Shown piece after piece: positions 36,285-47,799 of a DNA stretch of 64,000 nucleotides; within the stretch, counting starts at the first letter, position 1; each line of letters opens with the position of its first letter. The stretch is from contig JAAOMT010000352.1 of assembly GCA_016748015.1 (NCBI GenBank), positions 434,001-498,000 on the forward strand. Direction: 5' to 3'. The notes under the pieces are model-generated. The model saw only the letters and a list, made by a program, of their open reading frames with translations, was not told the origin of the DNA and made no database searches. The DNA comes from Geosiphon pyriformis. Taxonomy: Eukaryota; Glomeromycota; Glomeromycetes; Archaeosporales; Geosiphonaceae. A program made the translations under genes and the position numbers.

Positions 36285-36990
36285 AATATTGAGCTCTGTT
36301 AAAATTTTCTATATTTCCTAACTTTCTATCTTTAATTAACTCTTAAACTTCTTTTTTAAGAATTACTTGGGTTATTTTTATCTGTAATTTTTCAAATTGG
36401 GCATTGGTTATTTTACCCAATTGGTTGACAGTAACTATATTCATTGCTGGATTAAGTAGTATTGCTGATCAATCTTAAAATTCTATATGTAATCAATATA
36501 TGGCTCTGGCTTGTGTAAACAGATTGCTCTTTTCTACAAATTGTTTAAGTTGCTGTAATATTGTTGTATTGAATAACCATTTTGTTTTGTTAGTGTATAA
36601 GTTCTAAATATTCAGGTTTTGTTCCAAGTGATAATAACAAAAATTTCTTGGAAATTGTTGTATCCACCAATTCCAAATTTTTTTTATTAATTTTTGGTAT
36701 AATACAGTTGTTTCTGGTATTTCTATTAACAGCTTTACTTTTATTATTATCTTGTCTATAGTGTTTTCTGGTTTTCTGTGTGTTTTATATTGAGTTTTTT
36801 TATTCTCTTTGTATTGAATGGTTTGTTGGTTGATTGTGATTTCCATGTTTTGTTGTTAAATCAGTTAGAATAGTTGTTGTGTGAGTAAATATATATTGTT
36901 AGTAATTTCCATCTTTATTGTTACTTTTGTTGTATATATTATGTTTTTATATATTATTCTGTTTGATTAACTTAATGTGTTTGTATTAAT
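36285..36990 (-). pseudogene. domain X of E5
   Basis: An open stretch at 36846-36604 contains Trp-Asn-Trp-Trp-Ile-Gln-Gln-Phe-Pro-Arg-Asn, the same block as in E2, then Leu-Asn-Ile. The C-terminal end is present but stop-ridden up to 36285. Same position after the integrase. Confidence 0.65.
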
Positions 36991-38190
36991 AATAATGATT
37001 GGTTCTAAATCTCATGGAATTTTATCTGGTTAGACTAATATTTATTATACTCTCAGTTGTGAAATATTACTGATAAATAATAATACTATATTATAATATG
37101 GTTTCAGTTAATCTCAATGTGCTGCTTTAGCTAAGATTTTGTTGTTTCATCTTAACTTATAAGCTTTATTTCTTAGAATTTTTTCTATGTGAAATGATCT
37201 GTTCTATTTGGGATCAAATTTTCCATTCCATTGTTTTCTACTTTAGTATAATATAAAAGTACTTTGTCTTCAATCCTGAATTTAACTGGTTTATTTAGTA
37301 ACTGGTTATTGTGTCATTTTTTTTGTTTTTCTTATGACTTTTAAATGTTATTAGCTGTTCTTCATTTTTTGTTTTCTAAAGTTTTCATTAAGTCATATGT
37401 TTTTTTCAGCAATATTTCTTGAAAGTTGTCTTTTATTATTGGTTCAATTAGATACATATTGACTTTTATCTTAACTAGTAATGTTGCTGTTTTATTATAA
37501 ACAAGTTTAAATGGTGTTGCTTGTGTGGTATCTTGCTTCATTGTCTAATAAGCAAATAATACTGATAATATAAACAAATTCCATTTGTTCTGGTTTTTTT
37601 AACTGATTTTAGTAATTGCTTTACACAATATTTTGTTGAATTTTTCAACTAAACCATTTGTTTGTAAATGATATAATGATAATAATAGTTTCTTAATTCC
37701 AAATCTTTGGCTTAATTCTGTTAATGTTTTGTTTACAAAGTGAGTTCCTTGATCTAATAACAATTCTTTTAGACATCTATGTCAGCAAATCAAATCTTAA
37801 TAAACAAATTTGGCTATGAATTCTGCATCTGTTCTTTAAATTGCTTTTGCCTCTGACCATTTTGTAAAATAGTTTATGACTACTGCTAGATAACAATTGT
37901 CTCTGCTAATTATTGTTAATAGTTTAACTAAGTTAATTCCAATTCTATTAAATAGTTGTCTCACTTTAATTGATCTTAGTGGTTTATTGAGTTTTGTTCC
38001 TTCTTTTTTTTGACAAGCATTATAATTTTAAACATATTAAATAATGTCTGAATATATTGATAACCAATAATATTTTTTTTTGGTTCTTTCTATAGTTGTT
38101 TTTTTATGAAAATGTCTTGCTGTTGGATCTGAATACATATTGTATAATATTGTTTCTTTTTCTGGTTTTGTGATTACTTTGAATGGCTGA
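36990..38190 (-). pseudogene. integrase of E5
   Basis: The core is read with Gly-Ile-Asn-Leu-Val (first catalytic Asp changed to Asn; codon 37932-37934) and the Glu-Ala-Lys-Ala-Ile region near 37840. The C-terminal GPY/F-like module is at 37180-37330. No long open stretch remains. Confidence 0.75.
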
Positions 38191-38439
38191 TATAGATCTT
38201 TTCTGTTTTTCTAATATAGTATATTTTGGTAAGTGATAAAATATTTTGATTGTTGTTTTATGCTGTTTTGTTCTTTTTGAGATAATTTTTCCTTAAACTG
38301 TTGGGTATTAATATAGTATTGGAGTTGTTAATATTTTTGTATATTTATTTTTTGTTATATTTTTGAGTTGAAATGTTCTTAGATTTGTTTTATTCATGAC
38401 AAACTATTAGCATTTCTATTTTTTTTTCTTTTTTTATAA

Positions 38440-39900
38440 TGTACTGTATATTTAAATAGTAAGAGTTTTATTTTCTATTTGATATAATAGTTATTTTCAA
38501 ATTTTTGCTTCTGGATTGATGTCAATCTTTTGTGATCAGTGTATATTTCAAATTTCTGGCTTAAATACTCTTTTCATTTAATAACTGTTCAATAGATAGC
38601 TAAGTGTTTTAGTGCTGGTATTCTATAGTTCTTTTTAGCTGAACTCAAACTTTGGCTGGCATATGCTACTAGATATTCTCATCTATTTGGTCCTCTCTAA
38701 AATAGTACTGCTCCCAATATTTGACCAGATATGTTAATAGTAATGATAAATAACTTGCTGTAATCTAAATAAATCAGTACTGGAGCTTGAATCAGCTTTC
38801 TTCTTAATATATCAAAAGCTTTTTGTTAAGTTTCTGTTCATTCATATTTCACATTTTTGGCTTAAAGCTGATGAAGTAGTTAAGTTAATTTAGAGAAGTT
38901 CTAAATAAAGCAACAATAGTATTCAACAAATCCCAAGAATTCTTTTAATTCTGTGAAATTTGTTGGTACTAAAAAGTTTTTAACTATCTCAATCCTATTC
39001 AGATCTGTCTTAATGTTATCTTTATTTATAACATGTCCCAAAAAATTCAATTCTGTTTTGCCAAAAAAGCATTTGGTAACATTTAACTTTAGTTCTGTTT
39101 ATTTCAGTCTTTCAAACACTTGCTGTAGATGATAAAGATAATTATCAAATGTCTTTAAAAATACATTGGTGTTATTTAGATAAATAATTACTGATTTCTA
39201 TAGTAGTCTGGTATAAACAATTTCTATGAGCTATTGGAAAGTGGCTGGTGTATTGGTTAAACCAAATGGTATAACATCAAATTTGAAATTCTTTTTTCTG
39301 GTTGTAAAAGCAGTTTTTTCTTTATTTTCTGGTTTTATGGCTATTTGTCAATAACCACTATCTAAATCCAGTATTGAGAACCATTTTTTCTCTCCAAAAG
39401 CATCAAATAATTTCTGAACCCATGGAATTGGATAGCTGTTTCTATAAGTAACATTATTGAGTTTTCTATAATCTACACAAAAACAAATTTTTTTATTCTT
39501 TTTGTGAACTAGTACCATTGGTGATAACTATAGACTCATTGATGATTGAATTAATCTATTGTTTAACATTTAATTAATTTTCTGTTAAATGATTTCATGG
39601 CTTGTTAGTGGTACTTTGTATGCTTATTGTTTGATTAACATTGTATTTTTAGTCTTGATCTAATGGTAAATAATGTCAGTTCTACCAAATTTATTTTTAC
39701 TGGCAAAAATATTAGTGAAATTGTTAAGTAGTATCTTGAGTTGTATCTGTTGCAATAGGTCTAAGTTTCCCAAATTCATTTGTTCCAATTGTTTGGGTTG
39801 GAGCAAATAACATTTTTTTTATCTGTATATTGTTTGTAATGTAATATTCACATATTCGCACAGTTGTAAAAAATCTGGAATGGTATTTAGTGATTGGTCC
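38440..39900 (-). pseudogene. reverse transcriptase and RNase H of E5
   Basis: RT palm at about 39000-39560 with the catalytic box decayed to Tyr-Leu-Asn-Asn (39171-39182). Cys-Val-Asp-Tyr region near 39470. RNase H at 38440-38900. Heavily broken by stops; recognised by alignment to E1 and E2. Confidence 0.8.
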
Positions 39901-40129
39901 TCAATTTCAGTGCTTAAATATTTAATAGTTGTTCTTTTTGATATTTCAATAGGGTCTCTAGTTGTGTTATAGATAGAAATTTTGATGTGTTTATGGTTCT
40001 TGGCTGGTATATAGAGATTAGTAATTTCAATCTTTTCTGATTTACAAATAGTTGGTTCTGCTTCAAAAATCTGGAGCTGATCTCTTACTTTTCTCTCTAT
40101 TACTAATATGTACTAGTCATATAGTGGAA

Positions 40130-40800
40130 TTGAAACTGATTGATGGATAAAAATAATTTCTTCCTTGTTAATGACTTTTTTTCTGTCATATTAACTAGTA
40201 TATCTATCCTACTCATAGATTCAAATCCATTTATTCCTCTTGCTGCCATTTCTAACTTTTTTTTTCCACTGGTACTAATTGAGTTATTTTAATCAAAGAC
40301 AGAAATATTGTCTATGCTATTTTTTTATTTGACTTAATAGTATAAGCTTTTTCAGAATTATTTTGTAGCATTGCAATAATATTTCTTATATATTTTGCAT
40401 TAATTATTTTTCTTTTTATATTAATCCTTTTTTTTACTAAATTACTCCTAGATACTAGCTGAACTATGATTGTTGCTAGAATTTCCAGTGCTATTTTCAA
40501 ATCAATACAAGTACACAAATGTGATTCCAATTTGATGGCATTTTTTTCTGAATATTGCAGATCAAATTCTGTATCAGTATTATGCATGCATTCTGGCATA
40601 ATACTTTTATTATTATCACTGAACCATTTAAGTTTCTGCTTCTTGGAAAAATCAAGAAGTGCGATATATTATTCTGAACTTAAATCAAAGTTTGAATTGT
40701 CTTTGTTGTTGTTGTTATTTTGAACTGAGCTGAAACTGTTGTTATTATTGTTATTGTCAGAATTTAAATTGAGATTCGATTCCAATTCTGCAGTACACTT
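40130..40800 (-). pseudogene. dUTPase domain of E5
   Basis: Open at 40599-40312: motif I Glu-Phe-Asp-Leu-Gln-Tyr, motif II Ser-Arg-Ser-Asn-Leu-Val-Lys-Lys, motif III Ile-Ile-Asn-Ala-Lys-Tyr (Asp to Asn), motif IV decayed. Motif V is Ala-Arg-Gly-Ile-Asn-Gly-Phe-Glu-Ser (40204-40248), close to the family consensus. Confidence 0.85.
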
Positions 40801-40849
40801 ACTGATTGGTTTTTTTTTTCTAGAATCATGTAAATCATGTATGGTAGTA

Positions 40850-41500
40850 AATTGTAAATAAAGTTACAATTATTACAATATTAAAAATCACAGAGAATTA
40901 AACAATAGTCACATAAACAGGTATTAAGTTGTTCTAAACATTGCTCTTGCTCTTGTTTTTCTTTAATGGGTGCTAATTTTTGGTAGTGTTTACGGAATTG
41001 TTTAGGATTTATCATGTTAAAAATAATATCAAAGTTTGGAATCCAAATACTTTCTTTGGGTTCTAGCAGATTATTTTTGATTTTTTTGATTTTTTTTGGG
41101 GTTATGTCTTCGATTTTGGTAATTGCCATTCTCCATATTTTGTTGTCATTATGTAGACAGCCATCCAAATGTTTTATAGCTCTCCTTTAAGCAATATCTA
41201 TTGGCATTTTTTTTTTATCCAATCACTTATGAGAATTGTGTATTGACACAATTTGTCACATGTTCCTCCATAACCAGAAATGTTGTTCTATATTCTTTTG
41301 TCTAAAAGAGTTTCTCTACAAGCAAAGCATGATTTATTGTTCTATTTTTCTTGTCTTTTTGGCTATCTAAAGCATTTAAAAATATATGAGTAGTAATAAT
41401 ATTTTGTGGCCATTGGCCATTTCTCATTGTTACCACAACATGTGCTCATTGTTGACAATTTCTTGTTACAATCAATACAAATTAATTTGGGTCAATAATA
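40850..41500 (-). pseudogene. Cys-rich region of E5
   Basis: Cluster 1 at about 41480-41230 (Cys-Ile-Asp-Cys ... Cys-Phe-Ala-Cys), helical segment open at 41168-40881 (His-Asn-Asp-Asn-Lys-Ile-Trp-Arg, Arg-Lys-His-Tyr-Gln-Lys), ending in cluster 2 with Cys-Leu-Cys-Asp-Tyr-Cys at about 40920-40860. Confidence 0.65.
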
Positions 41501-41719
41501 ATTTGGCTGGTATTAAGTGGTGATAATATATAATATATATGTAGATATAGTTGCTTGGGATTTTTTTTCTTCTTTTTCCTTTTTCTTTTCCTTTTCTTTT
41601 TATGTAAATATTAGTACTAATTCATTGTATTTTTCTTTAGTCCATAATATCTAATACATTTCTCAAGTAGGTTTTTTTTTCTTCTTTAAGCTCAATTAGT
41701 GGCTGTTTGTTAGTAGTGG

Positions 41720-42180
41720 TCTTAAAATAACTACAAGTGGCTGGCACTCATATGTTCTAACTGTTTTGGCTTAGTTATAATTCTTGAATGTTTCAGTTGA
41801 GCACCATGTTGGTCTTGGACAGCCAGTTGTTACTAATAAGAGTTTGGTATTGGATAACTTTTATAATGAGAACTTTTATGGGTGTGATAATACCATTAAC
41901 TTTAAACAGAAAGTTGTTAATCTCACCAATAGGAGTTTTAGTCACTCCATTGGCTGTAATAGTTCTGGTGCTGGTAGCACAATCAACTCAGCAACTTAAT
42001 TGTTTTATGAATTGTTACATAATAATACTACCAGTTAATCTACTGTTTAAAATCAGTTTAATAAACTGACTATTAATTTTGGTATTGGTATACATTGTAG
42101 TGATAGATTTTGATTCAAGAGTGGCTTCACTAAATAAAAGTATTTTGACTGGTTCCTCTAATTTAAAAGAAAAAATTGCA
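41720..42180 (-). pseudogene. aspartic protease of E5
   Basis: Catalytic site read as Asn-Ser-Arg-Leu-Thr (42033-42047), so both Asp and Gly are lost. Downstream Gly-Glu-Ile-Asn-Asn-Phe and Asn-Asn-Trp-Leu-Ser-Lys-Thr-Asn match the other proteases. Confidence 0.78.
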
Positions 42181-42239
42181 ACTAGTGATTCATTGTTAAT
42201 AATAGTTGCTGGAAGTATGTTGTTAATAAGTGTTTGTTT

Positions 42240-44400
42240 CTAATTAGTTTCCAGTTTGTTGGATTGGGTATTTTCTGGGGTAACTAAGAGACTTAAATAG
42301 TTCTGGAAGTTTGGATTTTGGTTGTATTCAATTTCCAAACTTCACTAACATGATTCTAAAAGCTGTTGTGATGAGCTGAAAATCAATTGGTAAATTACTA
42401 TTGCTAATTGCCAGTTTTGTTGAATGTAGATAATTTTTAGTCTTAAATTTCCAGACATTTGAACTGAATTTTGTGATGGTGTTTGGAAGACTTGAAGTTA
42501 ATAGATAACCTGCGGCTGCAGTTGATAAATAACTGGAGCTGAAGTTTGATAAATTAAAAGTGCATATATTAATTGTTGTGTTATTTGTAAGTAATAGAAT
42601 TAATATTGATTTTAATTTGGGGAATAATTTGGAATTTGAAACCAACAATTGGAATTTTGATATTGGTTTCCTGATTATTGATTATTGACTCTAGTGTGAC
42701 AATTTATTTTTAAATGGCCTTATTTACTATAATTGTAGCAAATGCATGTCTCTAATTGCTATGATTAATTTGCTGCTAATAATAGATATAATAGATTCTA
42801 AAATTGATTTGGGTTTCTTTAATTTTTACAATGTTATGATAGCTAATAGATTGCTGGATTGTTGTTGTTAACTAAGTATCTCTCTATTTTCTGGTTGATT
42901 AACTTATTTAATTGCCTTAGTTTAGAATCCAGTTTAGATAATTTATTTATTACTAGATTTATGACTTGAACATAGTTGGCTTTTAATTCAGCTGATTCAA
43001 AGTTTCTGATATGAGCAACTGTATTTTGGAGCATATTTAGATACATTAAATGTACTTGTTACAATAAACTGCTGTAAAGACTTTGAATGAATTGATTCAA
43101 GATCTATAGTGCTGTAAAATAGTCAGTTTCAATTGCCTAAATCTGGCACAGATTTTTGTAGAAATGTTCCAAGTAAATAGTAACTGTTTCAATAATAACT
43201 AAGTAATTGATACTGTTATAATTGCTAAAATATTATAAGAATATGACTTTGAATGTATTAAGATCTTGGGATTTGTTTGTAAAATTTTGGTATCATAAAT
43301 TGGCTGTATCTTGAAAAAAATATGAGATTGTTTGAAAGACTTTGGCATCATTTTACCCATTGGCTGTGATGGCTTTTTCTACATTGTTGAGTCATATTTG
43401 GGCATTATTTTTTTTACTAGTAAATTTCTTGAGTTTTGTGATTAGAGCATAGGCCATTGGTGCTAATAGTAGTTGTTGTTGTTAAAGTTGTTGCTAAAGT
43501 GGTAGTTGTAGCTGTTGTTGTTGCTGTTTGGCAATTAGTGCAACTGGTAGTGAATCAATTATGATTACTGAAGATAAATTTTGGAGAACAATAAAAGTGA
43601 AGTTTGGATTGTTTTGATTTTGCTAAGTTAAAACAATCAGGTTTTGAATTTTCAAATTTTCTAAGATTGGGTTTTGATAAGTAAATTTCTGATTTTCTTT
43701 TTCTTTTTCTTCCAAGTTGGTTATTTTCCAAGGATTAACAACTCCGAAATTAGGTTGAAATGACAGTAATTAAAATTCAAATGATGTTGGTAATCATAAT
43801 TTAAATTCTTCAAAGTAATCATTATAAGTTCCCAATAAATTGGCGTTTTCTTGGTTGCTTTAGAATATTATTTTTGCTAATAGTGTTTTCATAATTAATG
43901 TGGATACACCTGCTGATGTTATGTTGATGGTATTTTCTGGTATATGATAATATAATAAATAAATGGAGAAAACTATTCTTGGTTTCTTCCAAGTAAGTAA
44001 TTGTATCTTTTTTGGTGTTTCTGTTGGTATTTATAGTTTTTTTTATCTGCAAAAATAATAGAAAATTTTTGTTGTGCATAATTTCCAATTTTTTTATTTA
44101 TTTCTGTAATTGTTGATACAAACAAATAATTTGAAAACAGTATGGTGTTTTAGAATAATTTACTGTTAAAGTTGTTGAAAGCAGCTTCTAAATTTTTTTT
44201 GGCTCTTAAGTATGATTTGATTTTTTTATTGATGTAGAAATTGAAAGCTGATTCTGCTGGCCAGTTGTTACTTGTTAATCCAAGATGATTTTTATAATGC
44301 TGAAATAAGGATTTTATGAATCTTAAATGGTTTTTTTCTATATTTTCTTGGTCTACCACTTTTTTAGATAATTGTTGTTAGTGCTGGTTTTCTATTAGAT
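42240..44400 (-). pseudogene. gag of E5
   Basis: The N-terminal segment is open at 44359-44150 (Asn-Trp-Pro-Ala-Glu-Ser-Ala-Phe-Asn). Gag core at about 43440-43080, C-terminal core open at 43046-42843, CCHC region near 42720, Tyr/Gln-rich tail 42650-42500. Many stops. Confidence 0.75.
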
Positions 44401-44423
44401 TATACTTCACAAGGAGCACCAAA

Positions 44424-44827
44424 TGTTACAAATAATTATTTGAAGTGTTAATACAAATAACAAACACATAACTTGGTACTTAATAAGTAATCTGATGAGT
44501 AATAATCGGAAGATTTTCATATCTGAAGGTTTTTGTGGAGTCTTTTGTATAATAGACAGAGATTCAATAGTTGTTTCTAATAGTTTTCTGAAATTGCAAT
44601 TTTGTTAATTTTTTTCTTAGCTTGGTAGCTGGCAATCTTTTGATAAGTAATCTTTTAAATTCAAGTGTCTACTCTCTTGTGAAGTCTTTTACCAGGCAAT
44701 TTTTAATGTCAGTAACTCAGTGCTTAATTCATAATCAATTAATAAACAATAAACAAAATAAAAAAAATAAAAAAAAATAAAAAAATAAGCAAAAGCAAAA
44801 AAAAATTAATATTCTGTTAATAGCTAT
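44424..44827 (-). repeat. 5' LTR of E5, first part
   Basis: Starts TGTTACAAATAATT next to the PBS (minus TTTGGTGCTCCTTGTGAA, 44406-44423) and breaks at 44827, where CTAT is followed by E6. Contains an AAAAAATAA-type A-rich run at 44755-44795. Confidence 0.9.
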
Positions 44828-44884
44828 TGTTACCCGAGTAGAAAAACTGATCCAAAGTTATAAAAAAATGTGACCAAAACGTGA

Positions 44885-45105
44885 CATAATACAGAATAGT
44901 ACACAATAATGTTGGATAATATGTTATAATGTAAGATAATGTGTTATAATGCAGAATAACACAGAATAGTGTGCAATAATGTTGGATAATGCATTATAAT
45001 ATAGAATAACGTGTTATAACTCAAGATAACACAGAATAACATGTAATAACATCAAATAAACAGGTTATAACATAGGATAACTAGTAATAATGTAGAAAAC
45101 AAAGC
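44885..45105. repeat. tandem GATAA(T/C)-(A/G)TGTTATAA repeats in E6 U3
   Basis: Roughly a dozen degenerate units built on ATAACATGTTAT, partly palindromic, alternating with GCAATAATGTTG-like spacers. The same array is in the 3' LTR at 54035-54265, and a related array lies in the solo LTR at 27720-27850. Could be transcription-factor sites or a structural repeat. Confidence 0.8.
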
Positions 45106-45179
45106 AATAACAGAAATAACAAAACAATAACTAGTAATAGTGAGACAATTAAAAGCAATCCTGTAAAACCAAAAGAATG

Positions 45180-45186
45180 TATAAAA
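45180..45186 (+). promoter_or_regulatory. putative TATA box of E6
   Basis: TATAAAA between the U3 repeat array and the conserved GCAAGTAGTTGTAG block. Repeated in the 3' LTR near 54335. Confidence 0.5.
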
Positions 45187-45486
45187 GCAAGTAGTTGTAG
45201 AAATTAGAAAAAAAAACAGATGGATAGATACAAATCTCTAAACAAGAATCAAATATTCATATCTCTTCATCATTTATTATCTTCCCTATTTCATCTTCTG
45301 AAATAAACCAATTATTAAAGAAATCAGAATCACAAATTCATGTTCTCAAACTTTGTGAAATTTATGTGAATTAACTCTTGTTTTGTACCTTCATTTTAAG
45401 ACAGATGCTCTTAGCATAACTGCCTCAAACTATTAATGATTTGGACCAATCATTCTTGATCACAGTGATTGATGATACTAATTTAT

Positions 45487-45504
45487 TTATTTTTTCTTTT
45501 TTTT

Positions 45505-45544
<40 letters not shown>
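45487..45544. repeat. long poly-T tract in E6 5' LTR
   Basis: Nearly uninterrupted run of T with two C interruptions. Shorter in the 3' LTR (about 54638-54665), so it has changed length since insertion. Confidence 0.9.
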
Positions 45545-45891
45545 CTTATTTTTGTGGAGCAGCAACATAGTAAAATTGACTGTCTAAGAATAGACTTCAT
45601 GATAGCCTGATAAAAGAAGGAAGCTCCCCCTAAGTTTTTGGATATTAATGTTATCTTGTTAGCTTACCAGAAGGGCGAAAAGACAATGCCAGACCCTAAC
45701 AACTGCACTTGTTAGCTTGGAGAAGAAAGCTTATATTTATGGAAAATGTTGTAATCGATAAAAGACAAACTCTGTATCTTATAACCAAAAAACTCAATGG
45801 GTAAATTCTCATCCAGGAATAGACCTTCAGAGACTAATAATCAAGACTAAAGCCAACAGAATTATGTGGAAGATGCATTACTAATAATTGA

Positions 45892-45950
45892 GAGCACCAA
45901 ACATTACCATTTCTATTACCCACTAAGTTTACTCATAACATTTGGTGCTC
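45892..45950 (+). other. U5-PBS inverted repeat of E6
   Basis: GAGCACCAAA (45892-45901) in U5 is the exact reverse complement of TTTGGTGCTC (45941-45950), the first ten bases of the PBS region. In the genomic RNA the two could form a hairpin with a 39-base loop that covers the PBS. Confidence 0.7.
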
Positions 45951-45957
45951 CCTGTAA
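45941..45957 (+). other. primer-binding site of E6
   Basis: TTTGGTGCTCCCTGTAA directly after the 5' LTR, nearly identical to that of family A. The same tRNA primer is therefore likely in both families. Confidence 0.65.
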
Positions 45958-45969
45958 GGTTATAAATCC

Positions 45970-47590
45970 ACAGAGACAGAGCACCCCAGAAATACACAAA
46001 AGTGATAACTATTGGAACAATAAGAAAGGACCACTTCTCATACAGAAGAGCACTATTTCAATACTTTTAAAAAAGTCTAGAAATACCAACAGAAACTATT
46101 ATTGCAGAAAGTGACTTTTGCAACTATATCAATGCAAAAATCAACTGCTTGTTAGGCCACACAACTAACACAGGAAAACTTGGAGAACAAATCCATCAGA
46201 GCTTACTAAGATACTTAACAACTACCACTACTCGAGCAATTGCTGAAACTCTATACATAGTTAATACAAACATTAAACACTATGTGACAAAACAATTTCC
46301 TCAAGTACAACAACCAGTAGAATCCAATCTGGAGGAATACAAGTATGGATTCAATAATCCCACAACTGCCCAAGACAAATCCACAGTTAACAAGAAACCA
46401 AAAATCCTCTTCCCAACAACTCCATCATATCATTAGACACCCTAAAATAGAATTGTATTTAACCCACCTCCAGAAACCCAGTTGAAAACACCACAAACTC
46501 TTGGAAATCCACACCCTTGGAATCAACACAGTTAGACCAAATCACTAGAAGAATACAGATTGCTGTTTGGAAATCTTACCCCAACAGCCAGTCAAACAAA
46601 AAGAAACACGTCAACTTGGGAACAACCACTAGCACAAAACCCAGCAGAATCAGCATCTCCCCTGATGAAAGGAACAGCTATTTTACAACCTAGTGGTTTA
46701 AGCGACAAAAAAAAACAACCAGCATTAACACCTGAAGAACACTTGAATATGCAGACACCAATCCTCTTAAACATAACCAGTAATACTCCACCCATTAACT
46801 AGATCATGGCTTACTGAAATATTGCTAAGTTAAAAAAATTCTTGAGGGAAAAAGATAACATGTATTTGTGGATTGTGAAAGCCAAGAAAGCAATCACCGC
46901 CAACAACTGGAACAATGACAGAGCTATTCAAGTGCTGTTATTTTTTCTAACCAAAACCACAGACTTATGGTATCAAAGTCTTGCAGAAAAACCAACCGAC
47001 TTTAATACCTTTAAGCTCACCTTTCTATGATACTTTTGCGACCCCAATACTTTAATCCGATTATAGAATCAATTCAGCATAATTAAACAAAAAGATTATA
47101 AAGCAGTAATTACTTATTTCGGATGATTCAATCAAATTCTTTGTCAAATATTAGCTATCGAAAGAGACTACTACACTGCGGCACAAGTTCTTAATCAATT
47201 CATTAAAGAATTGTGAAATAGTATTCTAAGATCTGTAAAACTCTGCCATCCGACCAATTTACAAGACGCCATTGCTTTTGCTCGCAATTTTGAGTTCGCA
47301 AAACAAGAAGCAAATCATACCCAAGCCATCAATTTAGCCATTAATGAAACCTCTAACATCAATGCAAAGATAACCCAATTGAGTAAGAAACTAACTCAAA
47401 AAATTAAGAGATTCTTAGCCAGAACTACAGGAACCTATCAACCACCACAATGGAAAGAAAATAACAACAACAGATATCCACAGCAACAGCAACAATCTTG
47501 GAAAACCAATCCCCACAACTGTTACTACTACCAGAAATCTGGACATATAGCCTGGAACTGCAGAAAGAAGATCATGGACCAACATTAAAA
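45970..47590 (+). pseudogene. gag of E6
   Basis: All parts share one frame from 46149. N-terminal segment (46149-46436), Pro/Thr/Gln-rich linker (46560-46802), Gag core from 46842 (Trp-Ile-Val-Lys-Ala-Lys ... Tyr-Gln-Ser-Leu ... Asp-Phe-Asn-Thr-Phe-Lys), C-terminal helical part (Ala-Arg-Asn-Phe-Glu-Phe), then Gln-rich stretch and knuckle (47518-47560) Cys-Tyr-Tyr-Tyr-x3-Gly-His-x4-Cys, where the second Cys is Tyr (TGC to TAC). About eight stops, mostly TAA/TAG/TGA at Gln or Trp/Arg positions. Confidence 0.85.
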
Positions 47591-47799
47591 AAACCAATAC
47601 TAGCAACCAAGATATCAGCAAAGCATGGTATCCCAATACCCCATATCTTAAAATCAACCACCCTAATACACACAACAAGTCCCATACACTCAACCACCAC
47701 CCCAGAATTATTATCAACTACCACCAATGACACAAGCAATCTCTTACTATCAAACTCCCCCTTACAGCCAGCCCAAACCTTGAGCCATAGACTATAATT

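Larger units (their letters stand above)
44828..45940 (+). repeat. 5' LTR of E6 (family C)
   Basis: 1113 bases, TGTTAC...ATAACA. U3 carries ATAACATGTTATAA-type repeats, then a TATAAAA box at 45180-45186, then a long poly-T tract. Confidence 0.93.

Noticed and set aside
44885-45105. Regularly repeated units considered as a CRISPR-like array
   Set aside because: Units are degenerate, lie within an LTR, occur identically in both LTRs of one element, and there are no unique spacers or cas genes.
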